Source of the DNA: an uncultured Acetatifactor sp.
Lineage (GTDB): Bacteria > Bacillota > Clostridia > Lachnospirales > Lachnospiraceae
Direction: 5' to 3'
Assembly: GCA_910584375.1 (NCBI GenBank)
Contig: CAJUAH010000009.1
Coordinates: 1-64,000 of the forward strand
DNA length: 64,000 nucleotides
The notes below the pieces were generated by a model. The model was not told where the DNA came from. It searched no databases and worked only from the letters and a program-made list of their open reading frames with translations. This document shows, piece by piece, positions 9,059 through 18,107 of the stretch. The position numbers were made by a program, and so were the translations under genes. Position 1 is the first letter of the stretch. Each line of letters opens with the position of its first letter.

Positions 9059-9997
9059 TTAAGAATTATGACTTTTTTCCCAATATAACCTGCCCGCCTC
9101 CCGGTCCGCCCACAGCTGACGTTTCAGCGCTGTCACCGACGCAAAGCGCCGCTCCGGCCTGTGAAAAGCCAGGAGCTGTACGGAGATACGCCTGCCGTAC
9201 AGATCGCCCACAAAGTCATACAGATATGTCTCCACACCGACGCGCCCCTCGTCCGCGACTGTGGGCTTGCAGCCCACATTGCTGATGGCGGCGTAACTTT
9301 GATCCCCCAGCAGCACCCGTGAAATATAGACGCCGAAGGGCGGGAGAAGTCTGTCCTTCGGGAAGGGCAGATTGGCTGTAGGCATACCGAATACTGCGGC
9401 TCCCTTACCCGCTCCGTGAACCACTCCCCCCTCCACGGTGTAAGGCGCTCCCAGCAGCAGCGCCGCCTCCTCCATCCTTCCGCTCTCCACACATTTGCGC
9501 ACATACGTGGAGCTGACTTCCCGACCGTGGATCCGGATCTTTTCGATGGTCTCCACCTCATAGCCGCACTGCGCTCCCATCTGTCGCAGCAGCCGCGCGT
9601 CTCCCGCTCCCCGGCTGCCGAAGGACACATCTTCCCCCGCCGCCACATAGGCGCACCTTAGCCGCTCTACCAATATCTCCTGTATAAAGAGCTCCGGAGA
9701 CATGGCGGCGGTTTCTCCCGTCAGCGGGAACTCGATCAGTACCTCCACCCCCATATCCTCGAAGGCACGCCGTTTCTCCCGGCGGCTCATCAGTTCTTTT
9801 CCGTCGGAAAGACCGAAAAGCACGGCGGGAGACGGTTCAAAAGTAAACACGCAGGGGGCAAGTCCCCGGTCTCTCTGTATGAGAATCCTGCGCAGGAGTT
9901 CCCTGTGCCCCACATGCAGACCGTCAAACTTGCCCATTGCCACCGCCGTATCCATATGCAGTTGAAAATCCAGTGTATTCGCTATTATTTCCATCAT
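9059..9997 (-). CDS. ribF: Bifunctional riboflavin kinase/FAD synthetase
   Basis: 312 residues, the normal length. The N-terminal half is the FMN adenylyltransferase domain, with GKFDGLHVGHRELL near 22-35 and the SSTYVRKC motif near 165. The C-terminal half is the flavokinase domain, with GMPTANL near 205. It converts riboflavin to FMN and then FAD. It is the last gene of the rimP-to-ribF operon, four bases after truB, and no other riboflavin genes are nearby. Confidence 0.95.
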   Translation of the reverse strand: MMEIIANTLDFQLHMDTAVAMGKFDGLHVGHRELLRRILIQRDRGLAPCVFTFEPSPAVLFGLSDGKELMSRREKRRAFEDMGVEVLIEFPLTGETAAMSPELFIQEILVERLRCAYVAAGEDVSFGSRGAGDARLLRQMGAQCGYEVETIEKIRIHGREVSSTYVRKCVESGRMEEAALLLGAPYTVEGGVVHGAGKGAAVFGMPTANLPFPKDRLLPPFGVYISRVLLGDQSYAAISNVGCKPTVADEGRVGVETYLYDFVGDLYGRRISVQLLAFHRPERRFASVTALKRQLWADREAGRLYWEKSHNS

Positions 9998-10001
9998 GTA
10001 T

Positions 10002-10901
10002 TCATTCCAAAAACATCTTCACGGGCTGATATCTGTGTTTTTCCCCATCGTAGGCATAGATGCCCGCAAAACGGTTATCCGGGCGGCATACCCGCACCCG
10101 GCGCCCCGGCGCGTACTGCACCTTTTCCGCCGTCTGCTCCACCGTCAGCGGATTGCCGTTCTCCAAAAGACCGGCCAGGTCATATCGCACATGCAGCACG
10201 GGGCAGTTCTGAAATACACTCTCCACCGGCAATACTGCCTGCGAGAGCTGCCCCTGGTCTTTCAGCTCCTGCAGCCGTGTCAGAGTGGACGCCTCCTGCA
10301 GGGTAAAGTTCCCCACACGGGTGCGCTCCAGGCTCTCCATGGCTCCGCCGCACCCCAGTTTCCGCCCTATATCCGCGCACAGTGTACGAATATATGTACC
10401 CTTGCCGCACACTACCCGCAGATGCGCCACCGGCAGACACAGATCCAGGATCTCGATCTCTTCGATGCGCACCTCCCGGGCCTGACGCTCCACCTCTTTG
10501 CCCTCTCTGGCCAGTTCATAGAGCTTTTTGCCGTTTACTTTCAGCGCCGAGTACATGGGCGGCGTCTGCATATAACTGCCCTGAAAGGACAGTACGGTCT
10601 CTCTCACCTGTTCCTCACTGACCTCCACCGGACAGGTGGACAATACAGTCCCGGTCATATCCTGGGTATCCGTTTCCACACCCAGACGCAGCGTAGCCAC
10701 ATATTCCTTGTCCCGATCTGTCAACATGTCGCAGAGCCGGGTACCGTTTCCCAGACATACAGGCAGCACTCCCGTAGCCTCCGGATCCAGCGTGCCGGTA
10801 TGGCCGATCTTTTTCTGCCCGCAGATTCCCCGCATCTTAGCCACCACGTCATGAGAGGTATAACCCTTTTCCTTAAAAACGATCACAATACCATGATACA
10901 T
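10002..10901 (-). CDS. truB: tRNA pseudouridine-55 synthase
   Basis: 299 residues. TruB makes pseudouridine 55 in the T loop of tRNAs. The catalytic Asp39 lies in GHTGTLDPEATGVLP. Downstream are the YEL(A)R-type segment, GTYIRTLCADIG and a C-terminal PUA-like region (RVRVCRPDNRFAGIYAY). Its start lies six bases after the nrnA stop, in the same operon. Confidence 0.97.
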   Translation of the reverse strand: MYHGIVIVFKEKGYTSHDVVAKMRGICGQKKIGHTGTLDPEATGVLPVCLGNGTRLCDMLTDRDKEYVATLRLGVETDTQDMTGTVLSTCPVEVSEEQVRETVLSFQGSYMQTPPMYSALKVNGKKLYELAREGKEVERQAREVRIEEIEILDLCLPVAHLRVVCGKGTYIRTLCADIGRKLGCGGAMESLERTRVGNFTLQEASTLTRLQELKDQGQLSQAVLPVESVFQNCPVLHVRYDLAGLLENGNPLTVEQTAEKVQYAPGRRVRVCRPDNRFAGIYAYDGEKHRYQPVKMFLE

Positions 10902-10907
10902 CCCCTG

Positions 10908-11873
10908 TTACTCCCGCCCGGAATTTTTGTCCATCTCCTCTTTGATATGAAGAGAAAGATTGTTCACACAGTCGTGGAAAGTGCCCCGCATGGTGCAGCC
11001 CGCCGCCCGCATATGTCCGCCGCCGCCAAAAAACGCCGCCACTTTCGACACGTCCACCAGCTCGTCGGAGCGCAGACTGACCTTGTACTCCAGCACATCC
11101 GTCTGATGCATAAAGACCGCGCAGTGGATTCCCTTGATATTGCGCAGATGATTTACGATCCCGTCCAGATCCTTATGATCCACATTGTAAAAATCCATGG
11201 TTTTGCGGTCCAGACAGCTCACGATACAGCTGCCGTCCATGAATCGGATGCTCTCCAGCAGTACCCTCCCCAGCACCTGACTCTGCACATAAGTTCTCTG
11301 ATAAAAAGTCTCCAGGATCAACTTCGGAAAATCAAAACCGTATCCTATCAGCTGCGCCCCGATCTCCATGGTCCTGGGGGACGTATTGGAGTACTGAAAC
11401 ACACCCGTGTCATGGATGATACCTATGTAGATGGCCATGGCTATATCCGCGTCCATCGCGCTCTTGTCCATCAGCTCATAAATCAGCTCCGCCGTGGAAC
11501 TGGCCTCCGGCACCACCCAGAACAGGTCGCCCGCTCCCGCATTGCTGATGTGATGGTCTATATTGACGGTCTTTTTCGCCTTGTCATATATTTTTTTGGC
11601 CGGCTCCATCATGCGATCCGGCACACTGTCCAGCACAAAAAAGACATCATAGGGATCGGTGTCTTCACACACGCTGTCTATTTGGTCATACCCCCTGATC
11701 CCGGAAAAAATATCCGCAGGCCGTTCCAGATACACCTGAACCAGAGCCTGGGGCATCATCTTTTGCAGATATTGAAAAAGCGCCAGGCAGGAGCCCACGC
11801 AGTCGCCGTCAGGCCGGACATGTCCGGTGACGGCGATGCGGGACGCTCCCTGGCATTCCTGTAAAATATTCAC
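10908..11873 (-). CDS. nrnA: DHH/DHHA1 phosphoesterase, NrnA-like nanoRNase
   Basis: 321 residues. DHH-family motifs appear in order: DGDCVGS (near 22), VLDSVP (near 81), the signature NIDHHIS (near 104) and IIHDTGVF (near 153). The DHHA1 glycine loop GGGGHMRAAG lies near 288. NrnA degrades 2- to 5-mer RNAs and dephosphorylates pAp. Translation starts at a GTG with GGAGG six bases upstream, and that GTGA overlaps the rbfA stop. The position between rbfA and truB is conserved in Firmicutes. Confidence 0.93.
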   Translation of the reverse strand: MNILQECQGASRIAVTGHVRPDGDCVGSCLALFQYLQKMMPQALVQVYLERPADIFSGIRGYDQIDSVCEDTDPYDVFFVLDSVPDRMMEPAKKIYDKAKKTVNIDHHISNAGAGDLFWVVPEASSTAELIYELMDKSAMDADIAMAIYIGIIHDTGVFQYSNTSPRTMEIGAQLIGYGFDFPKLILETFYQRTYVQSQVLGRVLLESIRFMDGSCIVSCLDRKTMDFYNVDHKDLDGIVNHLRNIKGIHCAVFMHQTDVLEYKVSLRSDELVDVSKVAAFFGGGGHMRAAGCTMRGTFHDCVNNLSLHIKEEMDKNSGRE

Positions 11874-12265
11874 GTATTTCCTCCTGCATTGCCTCCCGCG
11901 CCTGCCTCTTCGTCGGCGCTGATCACCTCGTCGATCCTCCTGGACATGTTCACACCGTACTCGATGGACTGGTCCATGACAAAGGTTATCGTGGGAGTAT
12001 TGCGTAAGTTAATGCTTCTGGCCAGCTGGGAGCGGATGTATCCCTCGGCGCTCTTAAGCCCCTGGTAAGTGGCCTGCCTGGCCTCGTCGCCGCCCAGAAC
12101 GCTGATCCACGCCTTGCAGCTCTTAAGGTCCGGCGCCACCTCCACAGCCACTACGCTGGTCAGAGGACTAATGCGCGGGTCCTTGATGCCGCTGCGGATG
12201 ATTTCGGCCAGAGCGCGTTGAACCTCCCCGTTGATACGGGTATTTTTAATACTGTTTTTTCTCAT
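11870..12265 (-). CDS. rbfA: Ribosome-binding factor A
   Basis: 131 residues with the single KH-like fold. Signatures are RINGEVQRALAEII near the start, DPRI and the KSCKAWISVLG strand. RbfA binds immature 30S subunits and assists 16S 5'-end processing. It follows infB by ten bases and overlaps nrnA by four. Confidence 0.96.
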   Translation of the reverse strand: MRKNSIKNTRINGEVQRALAEIIRSGIKDPRISPLTSVVAVEVAPDLKSCKAWISVLGGDEARQATYQGLKSAEGYIRSQLARSINLRNTPTITFVMDQSIEYGVNMSRRIDEVISADEEAGAGGNAGGNT

Positions 12266-12275
12266 AACTGTCTCC

Positions 12276-15200
12276 CTAAGTTCTGGGCACCTCTACCATG
12301 ATATACGCCTCGACGATATCCAGCTCCTGCATCTGGTCAAAGCCGTCAAAGACAAGACCGCACTCGAACCCGGCCTTCACTTCCTTGACGTCGTCCTTGA
12401 ATCTCTTCAGGGATGCCAGACTGCCCTCGTAGATCTGCTCTCCCTCCCGGGTAATGCGGATCTTGCATCCCCTCTGGAAGATACCGTCCAGAACATAAGA
12501 GCCCGCGATATTGCCCACTGCGGAAGCCTTGAATATCTGGCGCACCTCGGCATGACCGATGACTTTCTCCTCAAAGACGGGATCCAGCATACCCTTCATG
12601 GCCGCCTCGATATCCTCGATGGCCTGGTAGATAACCTTGTACAGTCGGATATCCACTCTCTCCCTCTCGGCCGTAGCCTTGGCGGTAGCGTCCGGACGCA
12701 CGTTGAAACCGATGATAATGGCATTGGAGGCGCTGGCCAGAGCCACGTCCGACTCGTTGATGGCGCCCACGCCGCCGTGGATACACTTCACCACGATCTC
12801 CTCGTTGGTCAGTTTCGTCAGAGACTGCTTTACGGCCTCCACACTGCCCTGTACATCCGCCTTTACGATCAGGTTCAGCTCCTTTAAATTGCCCTCCTTG
12901 ATCTGGGAGAACAGATCGTCCAGAGACATGCGGGACTTGGTGTCCTCTATCATTTTTTCCCTGTTTTGCGCTAAATATGTCTCCGCGTAATTTTTCGCGG
13001 TCTTATCGTTGTCGTGGGCGATAAACACTTCGCCCGCGCTGGGTACGTCGTTAAGTCCCAGGATCTCCACGGGAGTGGAAGGAAGGGCTTCCTTGACCCG
13101 ACGCCCCTTGTCGTCAATCATGGCGCGAACCTTGCCGTGGCTGGAACCCGCGGAGATGAAATCTCCCACCTGCAGACGTCCTTTCTGCACCAGAACCGTA
13201 GCCACGGGACCCCGGCCCTTATCCAGCTCCGCCTCGATGACCAGACCTCTGGCTCTTCTGTCGGGATTGGCTTTCAGCTCCAGGATATCCGCAGTCAGAA
13301 GGATCGTCTCCAGCAGATTTTCGATGCCGTCCCCCGCCTTGGCAGATACGGGTACAAACTCGGTGGTTCCGCCCCAGTCCACGGGAATCAGCTCATGCTC
13401 TGTCAGTTCCTGTTTTACCCGCTCCACATTGGCGCCCGGTTTGTCAATCTTGTTTACGGCAACGATGATCTCAATGCCTGCCGCTTTGGCATGGTTGATC
13501 GCCTCTACGGTCTGGGGCATCACGCCGTCGTCCGCCGCCACCACCAGGATCGCGATATCCGTTGCGTTGGCGCCCCGCATACGCATGGCGGTGAACGCCT
13601 CGTGACCGGGAGTGTCCAGGAACGTGATCTTACGGTCGTTAATGGACACCGTGTACGCGCCGATATGCTGGGTGATACCGCCTGCCTCCTTATCCGTGAC
13701 ATTGGTCTTACGGATGGCGTCCAGCAGAGAGGTCTTGCCGTGGTCTACATGTCCCATAACGCAGATAACAGGGGGACGTTCCACCATGTTTTCCTCGGAC
13801 TCCTCATCCTCCTTGAGCAGCTCCTCGATCACGTCCACCTTTACTTCCTTCTCGCAGAGGATATCGTACTCCATGGCGATATTTTCCGCATCCTCGTAGG
13901 AGATCTCCTGATTTACGGTGACAATCTTGCCCTCCAGGAACAGTTTCTTGATGATGGCCGCGGGCTGCAGTTTCATCTTTTCCGCCAGTTCCTTGATGGT
14001 GACGGACTCGGGCAGAACGATGACCTTGATAACCTCCTCTGCGGCCTCCTCCCGTTTCTTTTCGGGCTTTATGAAACGACCGGGCTTATTCTTCAGCGCC
14101 TCGTCTTCCTCGTACATATAGTCCTTACGGTTGCGCTTATCCTTCTCCTGGCTGATCCGTCTCTTTTCTTCTTCTCTATGCTTTTCGTTGTCCTTGCCGG
14201 GGGTATCCGTGGCAAAACTCTTGCCGCCCTGCTGCTGGCCCCGGAACTTGTCGCCCTGGCCGGGTCTTCCGCCTCCAAAGGAGCGTCCGCCGTTACCGTC
14301 CTTGTTAAAGGCCGGTCTGCCTCCGGGAGCCGCGCCCCGTCCGCCGAACTGACCGCCGCCGGGACGGCTGCCCTGGAAATTGCCGCCTCTCTGACCGTCT
14401 CTGCCGCCCTGGTAGCCGCCTCTGGTCTGACCGTCTCTGTTTCCCTGACCGTCACGGCCGCCCTGATAGCCGCCTCTCTGGCCGTCGCGGTTTCCCTGGC
14501 CGTCTCTGCCGCCCTGATAGCCGCCTCTCTGGCCGTCTCTGTTTCCCTGGCCGTCACGGCCGCCCTGATAGCCGCCTCTCTGACCGTCGCGGTTTCCCTG
14601 GCCGTCTCTGCCGCCCTGGTAGCCGCCCCTCTGACCGTCTCGGTTCCCCTGGTAGCCGCCATCCCGGCGTTCCCCGCCACGCTCGGAGTTCCTCTCCCGC
14701 TCTCTGTCAGCGCCTCTGTTCTGCTCCCTGCGGTCGCCATCCTGCGCGGGCGCGGGTCTGCGCTCCTGCACCGGCGTCTCCGTCACATTCTGCACCGGCG
14801 CCGTATTCTGCGCTGCCGTTGTCTCCGTGGCCTGCTCCTGTTCGGGGCGCTTGGGCTTGGGCTGCGGTTTGGAGACCACCATCTGTACGCTGGGAGTGGG
14901 AGACGGGGGGGTCAACGGTTTGATCGGCGTTCTGGGAGCGGGTCTGCCGCCGCCATTATTGCCGCCATTGTTGCCGCCGCGGCCGCCCTGCCCGGATCTT
15001 CCCTGTCCCTGCTGGCCGCCTCCTTTGCCTTTCTGTCCCGACATCTTGGAATTCTGCGGATTGCTGACAAAGATAATGTTCTTTTTCTTTTTCGGGGCGT
15101 TCTGCCGCTCCGCCTGCTTTTCCGCTTTCTCCGCGGGCTGTGCGGCTTTGCTCTCCGCTCTGGCAGCAGCCGGCGCTTTGTCCTGCGCGGCTTTCTCCTT

Positions 15201-15446
15201 ATTGTCCTCCTTATTAGCCTCTTTATTGATCTCCTTATTGACCTCTTTAGAGGCTTTCTCACGAGTCTCTCCCACCTGTGTGTCTCCCTTTCCGCCAAAA
15301 GCCTTTCTCACCAGCTCCGCGTTCGCGTCCTCCACCGAACTGTTGGCCGCCTTGGCTTCTATTCCTTTTTCCTGCAAAAATGCCACAATTTCTTTGCTTG
15401 ACCTGTTTACTTCCTTCGCTAACTCATGTACCTTCATTTTTGCCAT
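12276..15446 (-). CDS. infB: Translation initiation factor IF-2
   Basis: 1056 residues from MAKMKVHELAKEV. The ATG has GGGAGGT seven bases upstream and is preferred to the GTG two codons earlier. It has an N-terminal IF2N domain (1-55) and a very long disordered region (about 60-430), charged then Gly/Arg-rich. A second IF2N (about 480-530) and the GTPase domain follow, with GHVDHGKT, DTPGHE and NKIDKPGA, then domains II-IV. IF-2 loads initiator tRNA on the 30S subunit. The disordered region holds a 17-residue tandem repeat described separately. Operon position after ylxQ is standard. Confidence 0.97.
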   Translation of the reverse strand: MAKMKVHELAKEVNRSSKEIVAFLQEKGIEAKAANSSVEDANAELVRKAFGGKGDTQVGETREKASKEVNKEINKEANKEDNKEKAAQDKAPAAARAESKAAQPAEKAEKQAERQNAPKKKKNIIFVSNPQNSKMSGQKGKGGGQQGQGRSGQGGRGGNNGGNNGGGRPAPRTPIKPLTPPSPTPSVQMVVSKPQPKPKRPEQEQATETTAAQNTAPVQNVTETPVQERRPAPAQDGDRREQNRGADRERERNSERGGERRDGGYQGNRDGQRGGYQGGRDGQGNRDGQRGGYQGGRDGQGNRDGQRGGYQGGRDGQGNRDGQRGGYQGGRDGQGNRDGQTRGGYQGGRDGQRGGNFQGSRPGGGQFGGRGAAPGGRPAFNKDGNGGRSFGGGRPGQGDKFRGQQQGGKSFATDTPGKDNEKHREEEKRRISQEKDKRNRKDYMYEEDEALKNKPGRFIKPEKKREEAAEEVIKVIVLPESVTIKELAEKMKLQPAAIIKKLFLEGKIVTVNQEISYEDAENIAMEYDILCEKEVKVDVIEELLKEDEESEENMVERPPVICVMGHVDHGKTSLLDAIRKTNVTDKEAGGITQHIGAYTVSINDRKITFLDTPGHEAFTAMRMRGANATDIAILVVAADDGVMPQTVEAINHAKAAGIEIIVAVNKIDKPGANVERVKQELTEHELIPVDWGGTTEFVPVSAKAGDGIENLLETILLTADILELKANPDRRARGLVIEAELDKGRGPVATVLVQKGRLQVGDFISAGSSHGKVRAMIDDKGRRVKEALPSTPVEILGLNDVPSAGEVFIAHDNDKTAKNYAETYLAQNREKMIEDTKSRMSLDDLFSQIKEGNLKELNLIVKADVQGSVEAVKQSLTKLTNEEIVVKCIHGGVGAINESDVALASASNAIIIGFNVRPDATAKATAERERVDIRLYKVIYQAIEDIEAAMKGMLDPVFEEKVIGHAEVRQIFKASAVGNIAGSYVLDGIFQRGCKIRITREGEQIYEGSLASLKRFKDDVKEVKAGFECGLVFDGFDQMQELDIVEAYIMVEVPRT
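14400..14660 (-). repeat. 51-bp tandem repeat inside infB (RGG-rich region)
   Basis: At least four near-identical 51-base units encode RGGYQGGRDGQGNRDGQ, flanked by degenerate copies (RRDGGYQGNRDGQ before, TRGGYQGGRDGQ after). The units differ mainly at third codon positions. The region has a reduced alphabet (G, R, D, Q, Y, N) and is surely disordered. Copy number should vary between strains by slippage. Confidence 0.9.
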
Positions 15447-15783
15447 GCTCACTACCTCCCTTTACCTGGCAGACACCTTCACCGTCCAGTGCCCTCATGA
15501 CCGCCTGTGCCAAACCTGCATCGCATACTGCCAGAGAAGACCTCATTTCCTTTCCTATAGCGCCGCCCAGGCTCTCTCTGGTCCCGTAACAGTACGCCGG
15601 GACGCCGTAATAGGAACATTTGTCTGTAAAAAACTTTTTGGTATTCGCTGACGCATCCTCTGCCACGATAACCAGCATAGCGTGCCCGCTCTTTACTGCG
15701 TTCTCCGTCTGAAACTCACCGCTTACCAAATTGCGCCCTCTGATTGCCAGTCCGAGCAATGATAATACTTTATTTTGCCTCAA
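15424..15783 (-). CDS. ylxQ: L7Ae-family RNA-binding protein YlxQ
   Basis: About 119 residues with the L7Ae/L30e/Gadd45 fold signature (KVLSLLGLAIRGRNLVSGE, then KSGHAMLVIVAEDAS and KKFFTDKCSYYGVPAY). YlxQ-type proteins are thought to bind kink-turn RNA. The start is uncertain. The frame opens with TTG codons at 15792 and 15783; the latter is ten bases after AAGGAG and is chosen. Both lie inside the end of rnpM, and the 3' end overlaps the infB start, so translation of three genes is coupled. Confidence 0.88.
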   Translation of the reverse strand: MRQNKVLSLLGLAIRGRNLVSGEFQTENAVKSGHAMLVIVAEDASANTKKFFTDKCSYYGVPAYCYGTRESLGGAIGKEMRSSLAVCDAGLAQAVMRALDGEGVCQVKGGSEHGKNEGT

Positions 15784-16042
15784 TATCTTCAAACTCCTTA
15801 TTCAGGTTCTCATATACTTCCTCGGGGATACTCATCTTGAAGGAACGCTCCAGCCCCTTATTTTTGCGGGCTAATTGCAGGCATTCTCTCTGTGTACAAA
15901 TATATGCGCCCCTGCCGTTCTTTTTTCCTGTCACATCCAGGCTGATCGTCCCGTCCGTGGCTTTCAGGATCCTCATCATTTCCTTTTTATTCTTCATCCC
16001 GCCACAGCCGATACACTGCCGCAGGGGAACCTTCTTTACCAT
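15770..16042 (-). CDS. rnpM: RnpM/YlxR family RNA-binding protein
   Basis: 90 residues. The YlxR signature is complete: PLRQCIGCGGMKNKKEMMRIL at the N-terminus and GRGAYIC near residue 45. YlxR (RnpM) modulates RNase P in Bacillus. It overlaps the downstream ylxQ by about 14 bases and follows nusA by 12. Confidence 0.93.
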   Translation of the reverse strand: MVKKVPLRQCIGCGGMKNKKEMMRILKATDGTISLDVTGKKNGRGAYICTQRECLQLARKNKGLERSFKMSIPEEVYENLNKEFEDIEAK

Positions 16043-16054
16043 CGCGCCGCCCCC

Positions 16055-17254
16055 TTACTCCTGATATCCGCCATCCTCGGCATACGCTCCGTCTTCAACA
16101 TATTCTCCGTCTCCGGCATACTCTCCGTCCTCGCCCTCATATTCCTCTATATAATCCTCGTCGTCGTCATACTCGTCGTCCATATAATCCTCATAGCGGA
16201 AACCGGGAGCGTCCTTGGCCTGGGTCTCGGACTTGATATCGATCTTGTAGCCTGTCAGCCTGGCGGCCAGACGGGCGTTCTGCCCCTCCTTGCCGATGGC
16301 CAGGGACAGTTGGTAATCCGGCACCACCACCTTGGCAGTCTTCTCGTCGGGATCCGCAAACACGGCTACGATCTTGGCGGGAGACAGCGCGTTCTGGATC
16401 AGATTGCCGGGATTCTCGTCCCAGTTCACGATATCGATCTTCTCCCCCCGCAGCTCTTCCACGATGGCGTTGACCCTTGCGCCGTTCAGGCCCACGCAGG
16501 CGCCCACCGCGTCCACATTGGGATTGTGGGACCACACCGCCAGCTTGGTGCGGCTGCCCGCCTCCCGGGCAATGCTCATGATCTCCACCGTGCCGTCCTT
16601 GATCTCCGTCACCTCGGACTCAAACAGCCTCTTGACCAGCTCCGGATGGGTGCGGCTCACATTGATACGGGGACCCTTGGGAGTGTTTTTCACCTCCAGC
16701 ACATATACCTTGATGCGCTCCGTGGGCATGAACACCTCGCCCCGCACCTGCTCGCTCTCGCTGAGCATGGCGTCCGCCTTGCCCAGATTGATGCTGATAT
16801 TGCGCCCGATATAGCGCTGCACCACGCCGGTCACCACATCCCTCTCCTTCTCAAAGTACTGGTTGTAGATGACGCTGCGCTCCTCCTCGCGGATCTTCTG
16901 CAGGATGACATTCTTGGCGTTCTGGGTGGCGATGCGCCCGAACTCCCTGGACTTGATCTCCACATTCAGGATATCGCCCACCTGGGCTTTCTGGGAGAGT
17001 TCCCGGGCGTCCTCCAGCGCGATCTGCAGCACGGAGTCCTCCACGTCCTCTCTGGTCTCCACCACTTCCTTTTCCATATAGCACAGGAAATCACAGGTCT
17101 CCCGGTCGATCTCCACCTTGACATTGTCCGCCTTGCCGAAGTGGTTCTTGCAGGCGGTCAGCAGCGAGTTCTCGATCGCCTCAAACAGCGTCTCCTTGCT
17201 GATCTCCTTCTCTTTCTCCAGAATGTCCAGTGCCTCCATCAGTTCCTTATTCAT
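16055..17254 (-). CDS. nusA: Transcription termination/antitermination factor NusA
   Basis: 399 residues. NusA binds RNA polymerase and affects pausing, termination and antitermination. Domains in order are an N-terminal polymerase-binding region (1-125), S1 (about 130-200) and two KH domains (about 230-345), with the family stretch RAREAGSRTKLAVWS and GACVGLNGARV. The last 45 or so residues are an acidic, tyrosine-rich tail (DDEYDDDEDY, then repeats of EDG-Y). That tail is longer than in Bacillus NusA but of a kind found in some Clostridia. Confidence 0.96.
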   Translation of the reverse strand: MNKELMEALDILEKEKEISKETLFEAIENSLLTACKNHFGKADNVKVEIDRETCDFLCYMEKEVVETREDVEDSVLQIALEDARELSQKAQVGDILNVEIKSREFGRIATQNAKNVILQKIREEERSVIYNQYFEKERDVVTGVVQRYIGRNISINLGKADAMLSESEQVRGEVFMPTERIKVYVLEVKNTPKGPRINVSRTHPELVKRLFESEVTEIKDGTVEIMSIAREAGSRTKLAVWSHNPNVDAVGACVGLNGARVNAIVEELRGEKIDIVNWDENPGNLIQNALSPAKIVAVFADPDEKTAKVVVPDYQLSLAIGKEGQNARLAARLTGYKIDIKSETQAKDAPGFRYEDYMDDEYDDDEDYIEEYEGEDGEYAGDGEYVEDGAYAEDGGYQE

Positions 17255-17295
17255 TTTCTACTTTTCCTCCATTCCGCCCCTCGGGCATATCCTGT

Positions 17296-17760
17296 TTAAA
17301 AGTCAAGCGCCAATCGAATCACCGCTATATCGTTCCTCGCCAAAACACGTTCTCCCGTCCCCTCTGTTATCACGACATTTTCCCCGTCAAAAGATTTCAG
17401 CACGCCCGCGTACTCCTTGGTTCCGTCCAGCGGTTTATACAGTTTGATCTCCACTTCCTCGCCGATGCTGCGCGCCAGATGCCTGTCCTTTTTCAGCGCG
17501 CGTCCCAGCCCCGGGCTGCTCACCTCCAGGATATAGGCGTCGGGAATAAAGTCCTCCCGGTCCAGCGCGTCGGACAGCGCCCGGCTCACATGCTCGCAGT
17601 CCTCGATGTTCACGCCCTCCGGCTTGTCAATATAGGCTCGCAGATAACAGTCGCCGCCCTCTTTCACATACTCCACATCATAGATCTCCACGCCCCGCGC
17701 GGCGGCTATGGGCTGTAACAATGTTTCCGTCCTGGATTCGTAGTCTTCTCTCTTTGACAT
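17296..17760 (-). CDS. rimP: Ribosome maturation factor RimP
   Basis: 154 residues. RimP acts in 30S assembly. The signature AYIDKPEGVNIEDCEHVSRAL and LEVSSPGLGRALKK lie in the N-terminal domain, and a C-terminal Sm-like domain follows. First gene of the rimP-nusA-rnpM-ylxQ-infB-rbfA-nrnA-truB-ribF operon. Confidence 0.96.
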   Translation of the reverse strand: MSKREDYESRTETLLQPIAAARGVEIYDVEYVKEGGDCYLRAYIDKPEGVNIEDCEHVSRALSDALDREDFIPDAYILEVSSPGLGRALKKDRHLARSIGEEVEIKLYKPLDGTKEYAGVLKSFDGENVVITEGTGERVLARNDIAVIRLALDF

Positions 17761-17787
17761 ACTGTTTTCCCCTTTGGCTATAACATC

Positions 17788-17813
17788 AAGAAAGAGTGGT
17801 CAGCAACCACTCT
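17788..17813 (-). promoter_or_regulatory. Leader hairpin upstream of rimP
   Basis: On the minus strand AGAGTGGT pairs with ACCACTCT around five bases, followed by TTCTT. It lies in the roughly 80-base leader between promoter and rimP and may act as a weak attenuator. The T tract is poor, so full termination is unlikely. Confidence 0.4.
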
Positions 17814-17843
17814 CACCCTAGTAACAATCTTTAATTCTACCTA

Positions 17844-17872
17844 AGTATATGCCTTCGCGCAGTGCTTGTCAA
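17844..17872 (-). promoter_or_regulatory. Promoter of rimP-nusA-infB operon
   Basis: Minus strand TTGACA (17867-17872), a 17-base spacer and TATACT (17844-17849): a near-consensus vegetative promoter driving nine genes. No further promoter was looked for inside the operon. Confidence 0.8.
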
Positions 17873-18009
17873 TAGGTTTTTTCACTTTTGTTTGTCCATG
17901 GAAATCGCCGCAGGTATATCATTTACTTTAATTTTCATTTAGTTTATGTTCCATGAAGTCAAAATTTTCCTACATTCTATAATTGTATTCCATTTTTTAA
18001 AAGATGTGC

Positions 18010-18015
18010 TATAAT
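18010..18015 (+). promoter_or_regulatory. Extended -10 promoter of HTH regulator gene
   Basis: TGCTATAAT (18007-18015) is a perfect extended -10 with no good -35. It lies about 93 bases before the start codon. The rest of the divergent region 17873-18107 is AT-rich, with nothing else recognised. Confidence 0.55.
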
Positions 18016-18107
18016 ATAACAAAGTCCGACAGGAAACGACTGTGTCAGGATCATCTATTTTGGGGAATACCGCGGAACAGTCCGGGGTATACGGAAACGA
18101 GGGGAAT

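Noticed and set aside
9996..11864. A 622-codon plus-strand frame opposite truB and nrnA
   Set aside because: It spans two clear minus-strand genes, has no ribosome site and its composition reflects the antisense of coding DNA.
14400..14660. CRISPR-like array from regularly spaced repeats
   Set aside because: The 51-base units are contiguous, in frame within infB and have no unique spacers.
13014..15401. A 795-codon plus-strand frame opposite infB
   Set aside because: An antisense shadow of IF-2; the hydrophobic repeats are the reverse reading of the RGG-coding repeats.
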